This document shows, one piece after another, positions 7,512 to 15,968 of a DNA stretch of 64,000 bases. A program made the position numbers and the translations under genes. The stretch spans positions 186,001 to 250,000 of the forward strand of contig NZ_JACTVJ010000005.1 in NCBI RefSeq assembly GCF_014493765.1. The letters run 5' to 3'. Every line of letters begins with the position of its first letter. The first letter of the stretch is position 1. This DNA is from Streptomyces polyasparticus (lineage in GTDB: Bacteria > Actinomycetota > Actinomycetes > Streptomycetales > Streptomycetaceae). Below the pieces are notes generated by a model. The model searched no databases and had not been told where the DNA came from. It worked only from the letters and a program-made list of their open reading frames with translations.

Positions 7512-9095
7512 GTGATGAAGAGCCGCATGCCCAGCAAGAGATCCTCGCTCTCCCTCCTCGCCATAGCCGCACTCTCGGCCGGCACCGCCCTCGTCCTGCC
7601 CGGCACACCGGCCTCCGCCGCCACCACCCGCTACGAGGCCGAGGTCTCCCCCGCGACCTGCGACGGCACCATCGACACCAACCACACCGGGTTCTCCGGT
7701 ACGGGCTTCTGCAACGGGCGTAACGCCACCGGCGCGGCGCTGCAGTTCACGGTCAACGCCTCCGAGGCCGGCACCGCGACCCTCGCGTTCCGCTACGCCA
7801 ACGGCTCGGGCGCGGCCCGCCCGGCGGATGTCGCGGTCAACGGCACGGCGGCCGGATCCCTGACCTTCGCGGCCACGAGCACCTGGACCGCATGGACCAC
7901 CCAGACGCTCACCGTGCCGGTGAAAGCGGGCAGCAACACCGTCCGGCTCAGCCCCACCACGGCGAGCGGGCTGGCCAACATCGACGCCCTCGACGCCGAC
8001 ACGGCGACCACCACCCCGCCGCCGACCGGCTCCGCGCTGTACGTGGCGCCGAACGGGACGGACGGAGCGGCCGGCACGCAGGCGGCCCCGACGACCCTGA
8101 CCTCGGCGATCTCCCGTATCACCCCGGGCGGCACGATCCATATGCGCGGCGGCACCTACCGGCCCACGCAGACGATCACCATCCCGGCGACCAACAACGG
8201 CACGGCGAGCGCCCGGACGAAGCTGTCCGCGTACCCGGGCGAGACCCCGGTGCTCAACTTCTCGGCGCAGACCGAGGATCCGGCCAACCGCGGGCTCGCC
8301 GTGAACGGCTCGTACTGGCACGTGAGCGGCATCGTCGTCGAACGCGCCGGTGACAACGGCATCTTCGTGGGCGGCAGCAACAACATCCTCGAGCGCACGG
8401 TGACCCGCTTCAACCGCGACACCGGACTGCAGCTCTCGCGGATGGCCTCCACCACGCCCACCGCGCAGTGGCCGTCCAACAACCTGGTCCTGAGCGCCGA
8501 GTCGCACGACAACGCGGACTCCGACGGCGAGGACGCCGACGGCTTCGCGGCGAAGCTCACGGTGGGCCCGGGCAACGTGTTCCGCTACGCGGTGGCGCAC
8601 CACAACATCGACGACGGCTGGGACCTCTACACCAAGCCCGACACCGGCCCCATCGGCGTGGTCACCATCGAGGACTCCCTGGCGTTCGGCAACGGCACGC
8701 TCAGCGACGGCTCGCAGGCCGGCGCGGGTGACCGCAACGGCTACAAGCTGGGCGGCGAGGACATCCCGGTCAACCACATCGTGCGGCGCAGCATCGCGTA
8801 CAACAACGGCAAGCACGGGTTCACGTACAACAGCAACCCCGGCGCGATGACGGTCTCCGACAACGTCAGCGTGGACAACGCGCAGCGCAACTTCTCGTTC
8901 GACGCGGGCACGCACACGTTCCGCAACAACACCTCGTGCCGCAGCGGGAGCGGGACGAACGACCGGATCGTGGGCAACTCCGACAGCACCAACCAGTTCT
9001 GGATGGGCACGAACGGCTCGCGCTGCTCGTCCTACGACGGCGCGATGAAGTGGTCGTTCGCCGCGGACGGCCGTCTGGTCGTGACATTCGGCTAG
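7512..9095 (+). CDS. Secreted CBM35-PL9 pectate/exopolygalacturonate lyase
   Basis: A 527-residue secreted protein. A signal peptide covers about residues 1-37 (LLAIAALSAGTALVLPG, then ASA). Residues ~40-155 form a carbohydrate-binding module of CBM35 type beginning RYEAEVSPATCDG. A TTTPPPTGS linker leads to a PL9 beta-helix lyase domain (~175-527) with ADGFAAKL, DDGWDLYTK and NGYKLGGE, which carry the calcium and catalytic residues of the family. GTG 7512 has AAGGA seven nt upstream; ATG 7515 is an equally possible start. It is controlled apart from the leftward pectinase operon but by a nearly identical promoter. Confidence 0.92.
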   Translation: MMKSRMPSKRSSLSLLAIAALSAGTALVLPGTPASAATTRYEAEVSPATCDGTIDTNHTGFSGTGFCNGRNATGAALQFTVNASEAGTATLAFRYANGSGAARPADVAVNGTAAGSLTFAATSTWTAWTTQTLTVPVKAGSNTVRLSPTTASGLANIDALDADTATTTPPPTGSALYVAPNGTDGAAGTQAAPTTLTSAISRITPGGTIHMRGGTYRPTQTITIPATNNGTASARTKLSAYPGETPVLNFSAQTEDPANRGLAVNGSYWHVSGIVVERAGDNGIFVGGSNNILERTVTRFNRDTGLQLSRMASTTPTAQWPSNNLVLSAESHDNADSDGEDADGFAAKLTVGPGNVFRYAVAHHNIDDGWDLYTKPDTGPIGVVTIEDSLAFGNGTLSDGSQAGAGDRNGYKLGGEDIPVNHIVRRSIAYNNGKHGFTYNSNPGAMTVSDNVSVDNAQRNFSFDAGTHTFRNNTSCRSGSGTNDRIVGNSDSTNQFWMGTNGSRCSSYDGAMKWSFAADGRLVVTFG

Positions 9096-9116
9096 TACCT
9101 CCGGGAATACGCGAAC

Positions 9117-9146
9117 GTGCCGGCCGGGCTGCTGCCCGGCCGGCAC
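9117..9146. terminator. Bidirectional terminator hairpin
   Basis: A perfect 12-bp stem GTGCCGGCCGGG with loop CTGCTG (arms 9117-9128 and 9135-9146) lies between the convergent PL9 lyase and GH10 xylanase genes, 22 nt after the lyase stop. Confidence 0.85.
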
Positions 9147-9165
9147 ACCGCGTCAGGGGTGGCGG

Positions 9166-10269
9166 TCAGTCGTCCTCGGCCGCCTCCGCGAGCTCCTCGC
9201 GGATCGCGTCGTAGGCCGGCTTGTGCCGCAGGTTCTCGTCCCACGGGAGCGCCGCGCCCTCGCCCGGGAAGAAGTCGGGGATCCAGGAGTGCCGGTCGGT
9301 GTAGCCCCAGAGCGTGATGCCCACACAGCGCCGCACCTCGAGGCAGCCTTCGGTGACCCGGCCGTACCAGTCGGCCTGTTCGGCCAGCTTCGCCTCGTCG
9401 GCCGGCAGCTGCATGCGGATGTCGAGCTCGGTGATGGACACGTCGACCCCGAGGTCGGCGAAGCGCCGCAGGTTCTCCTCATAGCCGCCGGGGAAGCCGT
9501 ACTGCAGCGCGAGATGGGCCTGCAGACCGAAGCCGTCGATCGGTACGCGGTCCTTCTTGAGCTGCTTGATCAGCGTGTAGTACGCGTCCGACTTCGGGCC
9601 GAGCGCTTCGACGTTGTAGTCGTTGAGATACAGCTTCACCTTCGGGTCGGCCGCGCGGGCCCAGCGCAGGGCGTCGGCGATGTAGCCGGGACCGATGACC
9701 TTGTAGAAGATGTTCTCGCGGTACGTCCCGTCCTCGTTCATGATCTCGTTGGCGACGTCCCAGGCGAAGACCTTGCCCTTGTAGTGCTTCACCACCTGGG
9801 TGATGTGGTTCTTGAGGATGGAGCGCAGTTCGGCCTTGGTCCAGGTGCCCTCGGACAGCCAGGCGGGGAGCTGGCTGTGCCACAGCAGGGTGTGGCCGCG
9901 GACCTTGAGTCCGTTGGCCTTCGCGTAGTCGACGATCTCGTCACCGGCGGTGAAGTCGAAGACGCCGCGCTCGGGTTCGGTGGCGTACCACTTCATGCCG
10001 TTGCCGGGTGTGGTCTGGCCGAACTCGGTGCCGAGCAGCTCGGCGAACTCGGTGTCGGCCAGCTCCGGGTTGTCCACGGCGGAGCCGAAGTAGCGGCCGG
10101 ATTCCCGGGCCAGCTCATGGAGCGTACGGGCGGGCCTGCGCCGGTCGCTGTCGCTGTCCGCGTGGGCGGCGGGCACCGAGGCGAGGGAGCCGAGCAGGGC
10201 GGCGGCCGCGGCCGCGGCGACCACCGCGGATCTTGTGCGGATGCGGCGGGCGGGTGCGGATGCGCGCAT
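9166..10269 (-). CDS. Secreted endo-1,4-beta-xylanase, GH10
   Basis: A 367-residue secreted GH10 enzyme with a signal peptide ending near VPAAHA. The (beta/alpha)8 domain shows GNGMKWYATEP, HTLLWHSQLPAW, the acid/base motif WDVANEIMNED and the nucleophile motif VSITELDIRMQ. No carbohydrate-binding module follows, so it is a single-domain xylanase. The frame extends to 10362, but ATG 10269 has GAGGAG seven nt upstream and gives a normal signal peptide. It lies 121 bp behind the bxlA-like gene and releases xylo-oligomers for the Bxl importer. Confidence 0.95.
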   Translation of the reverse strand: MRASAPARRIRTRSAVVAAAAAAALLGSLASVPAAHADSDSDRRRPARTLHELARESGRYFGSAVDNPELADTEFAELLGTEFGQTTPGNGMKWYATEPERGVFDFTAGDEIVDYAKANGLKVRGHTLLWHSQLPAWLSEGTWTKAELRSILKNHITQVVKHYKGKVFAWDVANEIMNEDGTYRENIFYKVIGPGYIADALRWARAADPKVKLYLNDYNVEALGPKSDAYYTLIKQLKKDRVPIDGFGLQAHLALQYGFPGGYEENLRRFADLGVDVSITELDIRMQLPADEAKLAEQADWYGRVTEGCLEVRRCVGITLWGYTDRHSWIPDFFPGEGAALPWDENLRHKPAYDAIREELAEAAEDD

Positions 10270-10390
10270 GAGGGAACTCCTCAACTGTTGAGTGCGGATG
10301 GGCAGTTGGGCTTGCGCTGTGCGGTGCTCGACGGGCGTGGCGGCCCTGGACGTGTGGGTCACGCCCCCGGCACGCCACGCCCCGCGTGGG

Positions 10391-12613
10391 TCACTTCACC
10401 CGGATCTCGCACCGCATCCGGCGCTCGTGTCCGACCTCGCGCACCGGCCCGGTCATGCTGAGCGGCACGGTGTGGTGGACGTGGGTGCTCGATGCGGAGA
10501 TCCGCAGTTCGAGTGCGCCCGGTTCGACGACGCGGCGGCCGTCCGCCCCGGTGTACGCGGCCAGGTCGGCGGGGAAGGTCGCATGGACCTCCGCCGACGC
10601 CCCGGCGTCGAGGGGAACCCTGGCGTAGCCGACGAGCCGGACCTCGGGCCGGGCGACGGTGCCGAGGGGGTCGTGAAGGTAGAGCTGGACGACCTCGGTG
10701 CCGGGCCGGTCGCCGGTGTTGCGGACCTTGAGCTTCACGGTGGTCTCGCCGTCCGTGGTCAGCTCGGGGTTCTCGCAGCGGGGCGTGTCCCAGCTGAAGG
10801 TCGTATAGGACAGGCCATGCCCGAACGGGTAGAGCGCGGTGGGGTCCACGGTGCTCGCGCCGTTGCGCTCGCCGAGCGGCGGCGCGAGATACGGGGCGGG
10901 CGAGCCGCCCCGGCTGCGGGGCACGCCCACGGGCAGCCGGCCGGACGGTTCGACCCGTCCGCCGAGCACGCCCGCGACGGCGGCGCCGCCCTCCTGGCCG
11001 GGGAAGAAGGCCTGCACGACGGCGGCGGCCCGGTCGGCCCAGCGGCCGAGCGCGTACGGACGTCCGCTGAGCACCACGATCACGGTGGGCACCTCGTGCC
11101 CGAAGGTCACGTCCAGCAAGGCCCCTTGCCCGTACGGGAGTTCCAGGTCCTCGGCGTCGCAGCCCTCGCCCGAGGAACCGCGTCCGAACAGGCCGGAGCG
11201 GTCGCCGACCACGGCCAGGCACACATCGGCCTGCGCCGGATCGGCCACGAACTCGGCGGCGGGGAACTCGGCGCGCAGCGCCTGCAGGAAGGTGGGGACC
11301 TCGATGCCCGCGCAGAGCTCGGGGTGGTGGACGCCCACGTGCCGCGGGAAGGTGTAGCAGCCGAGCATCGCCGCCTCCTCGTCGGCGAGCTCTCCGACGA
11401 CGGCGATGCGGAGGCCGTCGGCGAGGGGCAGCACACCGGAGTCGTTGGCGAGCAGCACGACCGACTCCTGCGCCACCTGCCGCGCCAGTTCCTGCATCTG
11501 AGGGGGGTTCAGGTCGATCGGCACCTCGCCACCCACCGGCTCCCAGTCCGGGTCGAGCAGGCCCAGCTCGCACTTCTGCTCCAGGACGCGCAGCGCGGCC
11601 CGGTCGAGGAGTTCCTCGGGAAGGCGGGCGGCCGACTCGAAGCAGCGTACGGAGGGCAGTTCGACGTCGACGCCGGCCGCGAGCGTGAGGAAGGCGGCGG
11701 ACTCGGCGCTGTCCGCGATCCGGTGGTTGGACTCCAGGAACGAGACGCCGAAGTAGTCCGAGACGACCGTCCCGTTGAACTTCCACTGCTCCCGGAGCAG
11801 CCCGGTGAGCAGCTCGGTGTGGGCGTGCGCGGGCAGCCCGTCGATGTCGTTGTACGCGGGCATCACGGACCGCGCGCCGCCGTCCCGCAGCGCCATCTCG
11901 AAGGGCGGCAGGATGACATCGGCGAGTTCGCGGGGCCCCATCGAGACGGGTGCGTGGTTACGGGCGGCACGCGAGGCCGAGTACGCGGCGAAGTGCTTGA
12001 GCGTGGCGACGATCCCGGCGGCCTCCAGGCCCCGTACATACGCGGTGCCGATGGTGCCCACCAGATAGGGGTCCTCGCCGATGGACTCCTCGGTGCGGCC
12101 CCAGCGCGGATCCCGTACGACGTCGAGGACCGGGGCGAGGCCCTGGTGGATACCGACGGCGCGCATCGAGGCGCCGATGGACTGGGCCATCTCCGTGATC
12201 AGCGCGGGGTCGAAGGTGGCGCCCCAGGCGAGCGGGGTGGGGAAGACGGTGGCCTGCCAGGCGGTGAACCCGGTCAGGCACTCCTCGTGCGCGAGCGCGG
12301 GCAGACCGAAGCGGTTGCCCGCACGGATGCGCTGCTGCAGCGCGGCGAGCCGGGCCGCACCCTCGGCCGGCTCCACGGGCACGGTGCCGAAGGGACGGGT
12401 CAGATGGCCGAGGCCGTGCGGAAGGAGGGAGTCGAGTACGGCGCTGTCGACCGCGTACTCGTGCTGGCCCGGCGCGACCTCGGGACTGTCGGTCTCGGCT
12501 CCCAGCCAGACGCTGGACAGCTGGGCGGCCTTCTCCTCGGCTGTCATCCGGGCGAGCAGGTCCGCCGCCCGGACATGGGCGGGCAGAGTGGTGTCCTGCC
12601 AGGGCTTGACCAT
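10391..12613 (-). CDS. bxlA: GH3 beta-xylosidase/beta-glucosidase (BxlA-like)
   Basis: A 740-residue cytoplasmic GH3 enzyme with the N-terminal barrel (HEECLTGF, KHFAAYSAS, nucleophile region GTVVSDYFGVSF), the GH3 C-terminal domain (RSGLFGRGSSGEG, FFPGQEGGAAVAG) and a C-terminal fibronectin-III-like domain. No signal peptide is present, which fits hydrolysis of imported xylobiose. ATG at 12613 has GAGGAG close upstream. It is the last gene of a regulator/binding protein/two-permease/GH3 set matching the bxl xylobiose cluster described in Streptomyces. The 93-bp gap to the permease may allow separate expression. Confidence 0.88.
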   Translation of the reverse strand: MVKPWQDTTLPAHVRAADLLARMTAEEKAAQLSSVWLGAETDSPEVAPGQHEYAVDSAVLDSLLPHGLGHLTRPFGTVPVEPAEGAARLAALQQRIRAGNRFGLPALAHEECLTGFTAWQATVFPTPLAWGATFDPALITEMAQSIGASMRAVGIHQGLAPVLDVVRDPRWGRTEESIGEDPYLVGTIGTAYVRGLEAAGIVATLKHFAAYSASRAARNHAPVSMGPRELADVILPPFEMALRDGGARSVMPAYNDIDGLPAHAHTELLTGLLREQWKFNGTVVSDYFGVSFLESNHRIADSAESAAFLTLAAGVDVELPSVRCFESAARLPEELLDRAALRVLEQKCELGLLDPDWEPVGGEVPIDLNPPQMQELARQVAQESVVLLANDSGVLPLADGLRIAVVGELADEEAAMLGCYTFPRHVGVHHPELCAGIEVPTFLQALRAEFPAAEFVADPAQADVCLAVVGDRSGLFGRGSSGEGCDAEDLELPYGQGALLDVTFGHEVPTVIVVLSGRPYALGRWADRAAAVVQAFFPGQEGGAAVAGVLGGRVEPSGRLPVGVPRSRGGSPAPYLAPPLGERNGASTVDPTALYPFGHGLSYTTFSWDTPRCENPELTTDGETTVKLKVRNTGDRPGTEVVQLYLHDPLGTVARPEVRLVGYARVPLDAGASAEVHATFPADLAAYTGADGRRVVEPGALELRISASSTHVHHTVPLSMTGPVREVGHERRMRCEIRVK

Positions 12614-12706
12614 GGAACTCCTCAAGTACTGGGTAAGCAAGGGGGATCGGGCCGCTCGGGGATCAGTCCGGCCGGGCAGCGAAAGCGGGGCGGGCGGCGA
12701 AGGGGA

Positions 12707-13552
12707 TCAGCCCTTGGTCGCGCCCATCGTGATGCCGCCGATCAGCTGGCGTTCGGCCACTGCGTAGAAGGCGAGGGCGGGCACCATCGCGAGGACGAGA
12801 TAGGCGAAGACACGGGCGATGTCGGCGGCGTACTGGCCCTGGAACTGCTGGACACCGACGGGGATCGTCCACCAGGTCTCCTGCGTGAACACGAGCAGCG
12901 GGAGGAGGAAGTTGTTCCAGCTGCTCACCACGGCGAGCACGGACACGGTGCCGAGCGCGGGGCGCGCCATCGGCAGCAGGATCCGCCAGAAGAACCCGAA
13001 CGGCGAGCAGCCGTCGAGCGTGGCCGCCTCCTCCAGTTCTCCCGGGATCGCACGGAAGAAGCCGCGCAGGATGACGATGGTGATCGGCAGCCCGAACGCG
13101 GCCTGCGGCAGGATCACACCCCAGGGGTTGTCGAGCAGCCCGAACGTACGGAGCAGGATGAACAGCGGCAGGATCGCCACCGCGAACGGGAACATCAGGC
13201 CCACGGTGAAGAGCGTGAAGAGCAACTCCCTTCCCCGGTAGGCGAACCGGGCGAGCGAGAAGGCCGCGAGGGCCGCCGCCCCCACCGTGAGCAGGGTGGT
13301 CCCGATGGCGACCAGGGTGGACGAGCCGAGCATCCGCCAGAACGAGCTGGAGGCGAGGATGTCCGTGTAGTTGGACGTCACCCAGGGCGAGGGCAGGCCG
13401 AAGGGATTGCTGGAGAGCTGGTCGGTGGACTTGAACCCGGAGATCAGCGCGTACAGGAGCGGAGTCACCATGACGATGCCGACCAGCCACACGATCACGT
13501 AGACGGGGACCTTGCCGAAGCGCCGGCGGCCCACCGCCTCGGGCGCGGTCAT
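12707..13552 (-). CDS. bxlG: Xylobiose-type ABC permease, second subunit (BxlG-like)
   Basis: A 281-residue inner-membrane protein of the MalG type with about six transmembrane segments. The conserved cytoplasmic EAA loop reads ELEEAATLDGCSPFGFFWRI, and the C-terminus ITMGATKG is typical. ATG 13552 overlaps the stop of the first permease by 4 bp (ATGA), indicating translational coupling. It forms the channel with the BxlF-like subunit. No ATPase gene follows, so a shared MsiK-type ATPase elsewhere probably energises it. Confidence 0.9.
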   Translation of the reverse strand: MTAPEAVGRRRFGKVPVYVIVWLVGIVMVTPLLYALISGFKSTDQLSSNPFGLPSPWVTSNYTDILASSSFWRMLGSSTLVAIGTTLLTVGAAALAAFSLARFAYRGRELLFTLFTVGLMFPFAVAILPLFILLRTFGLLDNPWGVILPQAAFGLPITIVILRGFFRAIPGELEEAATLDGCSPFGFFWRILLPMARPALGTVSVLAVVSSWNNFLLPLLVFTQETWWTIPVGVQQFQGQYAADIARVFAYLVLAMVPALAFYAVAERQLIGGITMGATKG

Positions 13553-14538
13553 CGGTTGGCTCGCATGTTCGTGAGGGCTCCTTCGGTGTCGCGGCGCAGC
13601 ACGAACCGCTGGTAGGCGAGGGCGAAGACCAGGCTGATCAGGAAGAGGGCGATGCTGATCGCGCTGGCGTAGCCGATCTGGTAGCGCTTGAAGCCGAACT
13701 GGAAGAGTGTGATCGCCATGGTCTCGGAGGCGTGGTCGGGGCCGCCCTGGGAGATCACCCACACCAGGTCGAAGAGCTGGATCGCACCGATCACCGACAG
13801 GAACGCGCTGATACGGACGGTCGGTCCGAGCAGCGGCAGCGTGATGTAGCGGAAGCGGTGCCAGGCGGAGGCCCCGTCGATGCGGGCGGCCTCGTACAGC
13901 TCGTGCGGGATGTTCTGGAGGCCGGCCAGGTAAAGCATCATGTGGAAGCCGAAGTACTTCCAGGTCATGACGAGGAACAGGGTCGGCAGGACGGTGTCCT
14001 GGTCGGCGAACCAGAGGCCGCCGAGCCCGTCGAGCCCGATCGAGCCGAGGAAGCGGTCCGCGAGTCCGTCGTCCGGCGCGAAGATCATCGAGAACAGGAC
14101 GCCGGTGATGACTTCCGACAGGACGTACGGGGCGAAGAACAGCATCCGGTAGACGGCACGGCCGCGCAGCTTCTGGTTGAGCGCGACGGCCATGGCGAGC
14201 GCGAACGGCAGCTGCACGACGATGGAGAACAGGACGAGCAGCAGGCCGCGCCACAGGTCCCCGAGGAAGACGGGGTCGTCGATGAGGCGGGTGTAGTTGT
14301 CGAGTCCGGTGTAGTCCTCGGGCGAGCCGAAGCCGCCCCAGTTGAACAGGCTGACGTAGAGGGCGTAGAGGATCGGCGCGAGGACGAGGGCGCCGAACAG
14401 GAGCAGGGCGGGCAGCGTGAAGGAGACGGCGGTCAGCCAGTCCTTCACGCGCCGCGCGCGCGGCCGCCGGTTCGCAGGCCCGGCGGCCGGCTCCTGGTCC
14501 ACGGCGGGGCGCGCGTCCTTGACGTAGGTCGAAGTCAT
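13549..14538 (-). CDS. bxlF: Xylobiose-type ABC permease, first subunit (BxlF-like)
   Basis: A 329-residue MalF-type permease with a soluble N-terminus of ~30 residues and about six transmembrane helices. The EAA motif ELYEAARIDGASAWHRF contacts the ATPase. It starts 6 bp after the binding-protein stop and overlaps the second permease by 4 bp, so bxlE-F-G form one transcription unit. Assignment to xylobiose rests on the surrounding GH3, GH10 and regulator genes rather than on the permease itself. Confidence 0.9.
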   Translation of the reverse strand: MTSTYVKDARPAVDQEPAAGPANRRPRARRVKDWLTAVSFTLPALLLFGALVLAPILYALYVSLFNWGGFGSPEDYTGLDNYTRLIDDPVFLGDLWRGLLLVLFSIVVQLPFALAMAVALNQKLRGRAVYRMLFFAPYVLSEVITGVLFSMIFAPDDGLADRFLGSIGLDGLGGLWFADQDTVLPTLFLVMTWKYFGFHMMLYLAGLQNIPHELYEAARIDGASAWHRFRYITLPLLGPTVRISAFLSVIGAIQLFDLVWVISQGGPDHASETMAITLFQFGFKRYQIGYASAISIALFLISLVFALAYQRFVLRRDTEGALTNMRANR

Positions 14539-14544
14539 GTTCGC

Positions 14545-15843
14545 TTACTGGCTCTTGAAGACCTGGGTGACGGAACGGGCGACCTGGTCGGGTGATTTGG
14601 ACCCGGCGATCAGGGCGGCGACGGAGTCGTTGACCTCCTGGCCGACGGCCGGCGGATAGGCCTGGTCCAGGTAGAGCTGGAAGCCGGTGGACTTGGCGAG
14701 CATGTCCGAGACGGCCGTCAGGTTGGGGTCGGTGAGCGCGCTCGCGGCGTCCTTGACGACCGGGATCATGTTGGCCTTCTCGACGAGGATCCGGTCCGAC
14801 TCGGCGGTCATGAAGAACTTCAGGAAGTCGGCGGCCGCCTGCGGCGCGCCCTTGCGCACCGCATAGCCGCCCCCTCCGCCGAACACATCGGTGAGCGCGC
14901 CCGCGCCGCCATCGACCGCGGGGAACGAGAAGAACCCCAGGTCCTTGCCTATCCCCTTGCCGGCGTCGGCCTGCACGGTGGGCGCCCACTGGCCCATCAG
15001 CTCCATGGCGGCCTTGCCGTTGCCCATGGCCGCGGCCTCGCCGTTGGGCGTGGAGTACGCGGCGCCGAGGAAGCCTTTCTGGAAGGGTTCGAGGGCCACG
15101 AGCTCCTTGAGGCGCTCGCCCGCCTTGACGAAGGCGTCGCCGGTGAAGTCCTTCTCGTCGGCGGCCTTCTGCAGTCCGTCGACCCCGGCGATCCGCATCG
15201 ACAGGTACGCCCAGTAGTACATGCCGGGCCACTTCTCCTTGCCCGCGAGGGCGATGGGGGCGATCCCGGCGGCCTTCAGCTTCTTCACGGCGTCGAGGTA
15301 CTCGGCCCAGGTGGTGGGCGGGGCCCCGATCCCGGCCTTCTTGAAGAGCGCCTTGTTGTACCAGAAGCCGACGGCGCCGATGTCGAACGGCATCGCGTAC
15401 GTCTTGCCGTCGAACTGGTAGGCCTTGACCGACGCGGGCACGAGAGTGTCGGCCATGGACTCCATGGGCCCGGTGAGGTCCTCGACCAGACCGGCGTCGA
15501 TCTGCTGCTTCAGAACCCCGCCACCCCAGGTGTGGTAGATGTCCGGCAGCTTCCCCGAGCTGGTCAGCGCGGTCATCTTCGACTTGTACGCGTCGTTCTC
15601 GAGCGTCACGAGCTTGATGCGCACATCGGGGTTCTTGGCCTCGAAAGCCTTCGCACGCTCGGGCCAGATGGTCTTCGACGGTTCGGTGGTCTGGATGTTC
15701 CACCACTCGACGATGGTGCGGCCCGAACTGTCCTTTCCGCTGCCGGAGTCGGAGCCGCCGCAGGCGGTCAGTGCGGCGGCTCCCAGGCCGGCCGCGGAGG
15801 CGGCGCCCAGGAACCGGCGGCGGGAGAAGTCGGAGGCTGGCAT
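14545..15843 (-). CDS. bxlE: Xylobiose-type extracellular sugar-binding lipoprotein (BxlE-like)
   Basis: A 432-residue CUT1 solute-binding protein. The N-terminus has a twin-arginine motif (SRRRFLGAAS) and a lipobox ending LTACGG, so it is probably exported by TAT and lipid-anchored. The mature part has the usual features (IVEWWNIQT, LPDIYHTWGGGV, YAMPFDIGAVGFWYNK). ATG 15843 is preceded by GGAAGG, which is itself part of the candidate operator. It is the first gene after a TTGACA-N17-TAACTT promoter and lies behind a LacI-type repressor gene. Confidence 0.92.
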   Translation of the reverse strand: MPASDFSRRRFLGAASAAGLGAAALTACGGSDSGSGKDSSGRTIVEWWNIQTTEPSKTIWPERAKAFEAKNPDVRIKLVTLENDAYKSKMTALTSSGKLPDIYHTWGGGVLKQQIDAGLVEDLTGPMESMADTLVPASVKAYQFDGKTYAMPFDIGAVGFWYNKALFKKAGIGAPPTTWAEYLDAVKKLKAAGIAPIALAGKEKWPGMYYWAYLSMRIAGVDGLQKAADEKDFTGDAFVKAGERLKELVALEPFQKGFLGAAYSTPNGEAAAMGNGKAAMELMGQWAPTVQADAGKGIGKDLGFFSFPAVDGGAGALTDVFGGGGGYAVRKGAPQAAADFLKFFMTAESDRILVEKANMIPVVKDAASALTDPNLTAVSDMLAKSTGFQLYLDQAYPPAVGQEVNDSVAALIAGSKSPDQVARSVTQVFKSQ

Positions 15844-15853
15844 GGCACACCTT

Positions 15854-15878
15854 CCGGAAGAGATCCGAAAACTATCGG
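15854..15878 (-). promoter_or_regulatory. Candidate BxlR operator, site A (bxlE leader)
   Basis: CCGGAAG (15854-15860), then 4 nt, then CCGAAANNNNTCGG (15865-15878). Read along the transcript, the 14-bp core is CCGATAGTTTTCGG, matching site B at 12 of 14 bases. It begins 13 nt after the bxlE -10 box and its inner half overlaps the ribosome binding site, so a bound repressor could block both initiation and translation. Confidence 0.6.
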
Positions 15879-15891
15879 TAGATGGCCACGG

Positions 15892-15920
15892 AAGTTACGG
15901 ACAGAAATCAGGGGTGTCAA
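15892..15920 (-). promoter_or_regulatory. bxlE promoter
   Basis: On the minus strand TTGACA (15920-15915) and TAACTT (15897-15892) are separated by exactly 17 nt. Transcription should start near 15885, just ahead of operator site A. The -35 box lies within one arm of the inverted repeat at 15911-15951. Confidence 0.75.
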
Positions 15921-15951
15921 CGGCCTTAACAAAATCGGTCGTTGACACCCC
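15911..15951 (-). terminator. 12-bp inverted repeat: bxlR terminator with embedded -35
   Basis: GGGGTGTCAACG (15911-15922) and CGTTGACACCCC (15940-15951) are perfect inverted arms with a 17-nt loop, 17 nt after the bxlR stop. It should end bxlR transcription. Each arm contains TTGACA on one strand; the left arm supplies the bxlE -35 box. Confidence 0.65.
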
Positions 15952-15968
15952 AGGCTTGATCCACGCCC

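Noticed and set aside
7305-9146. 613-codon minus-strand ORF opposite the PL9 lyase
   Set aside because: It covers both promoters and the whole secreted lyase in antisense. Its Arg/Val/Gly-rich product has no domain.
10292-13615. Very long plus-strand ORF (about 1100 codons) opposite bxlA and bxlG
   Set aside because: It is antisense to two clear genes and its composition follows their third-position G/C bias. No start site or domain supports it.
12707-15850. Single minus-strand ORF spanning bxlG through bxlE
   Set aside because: Only the last 281 codons encode a protein (BxlG). The upstream part is an out-of-frame reading of bxlF and bxlE.
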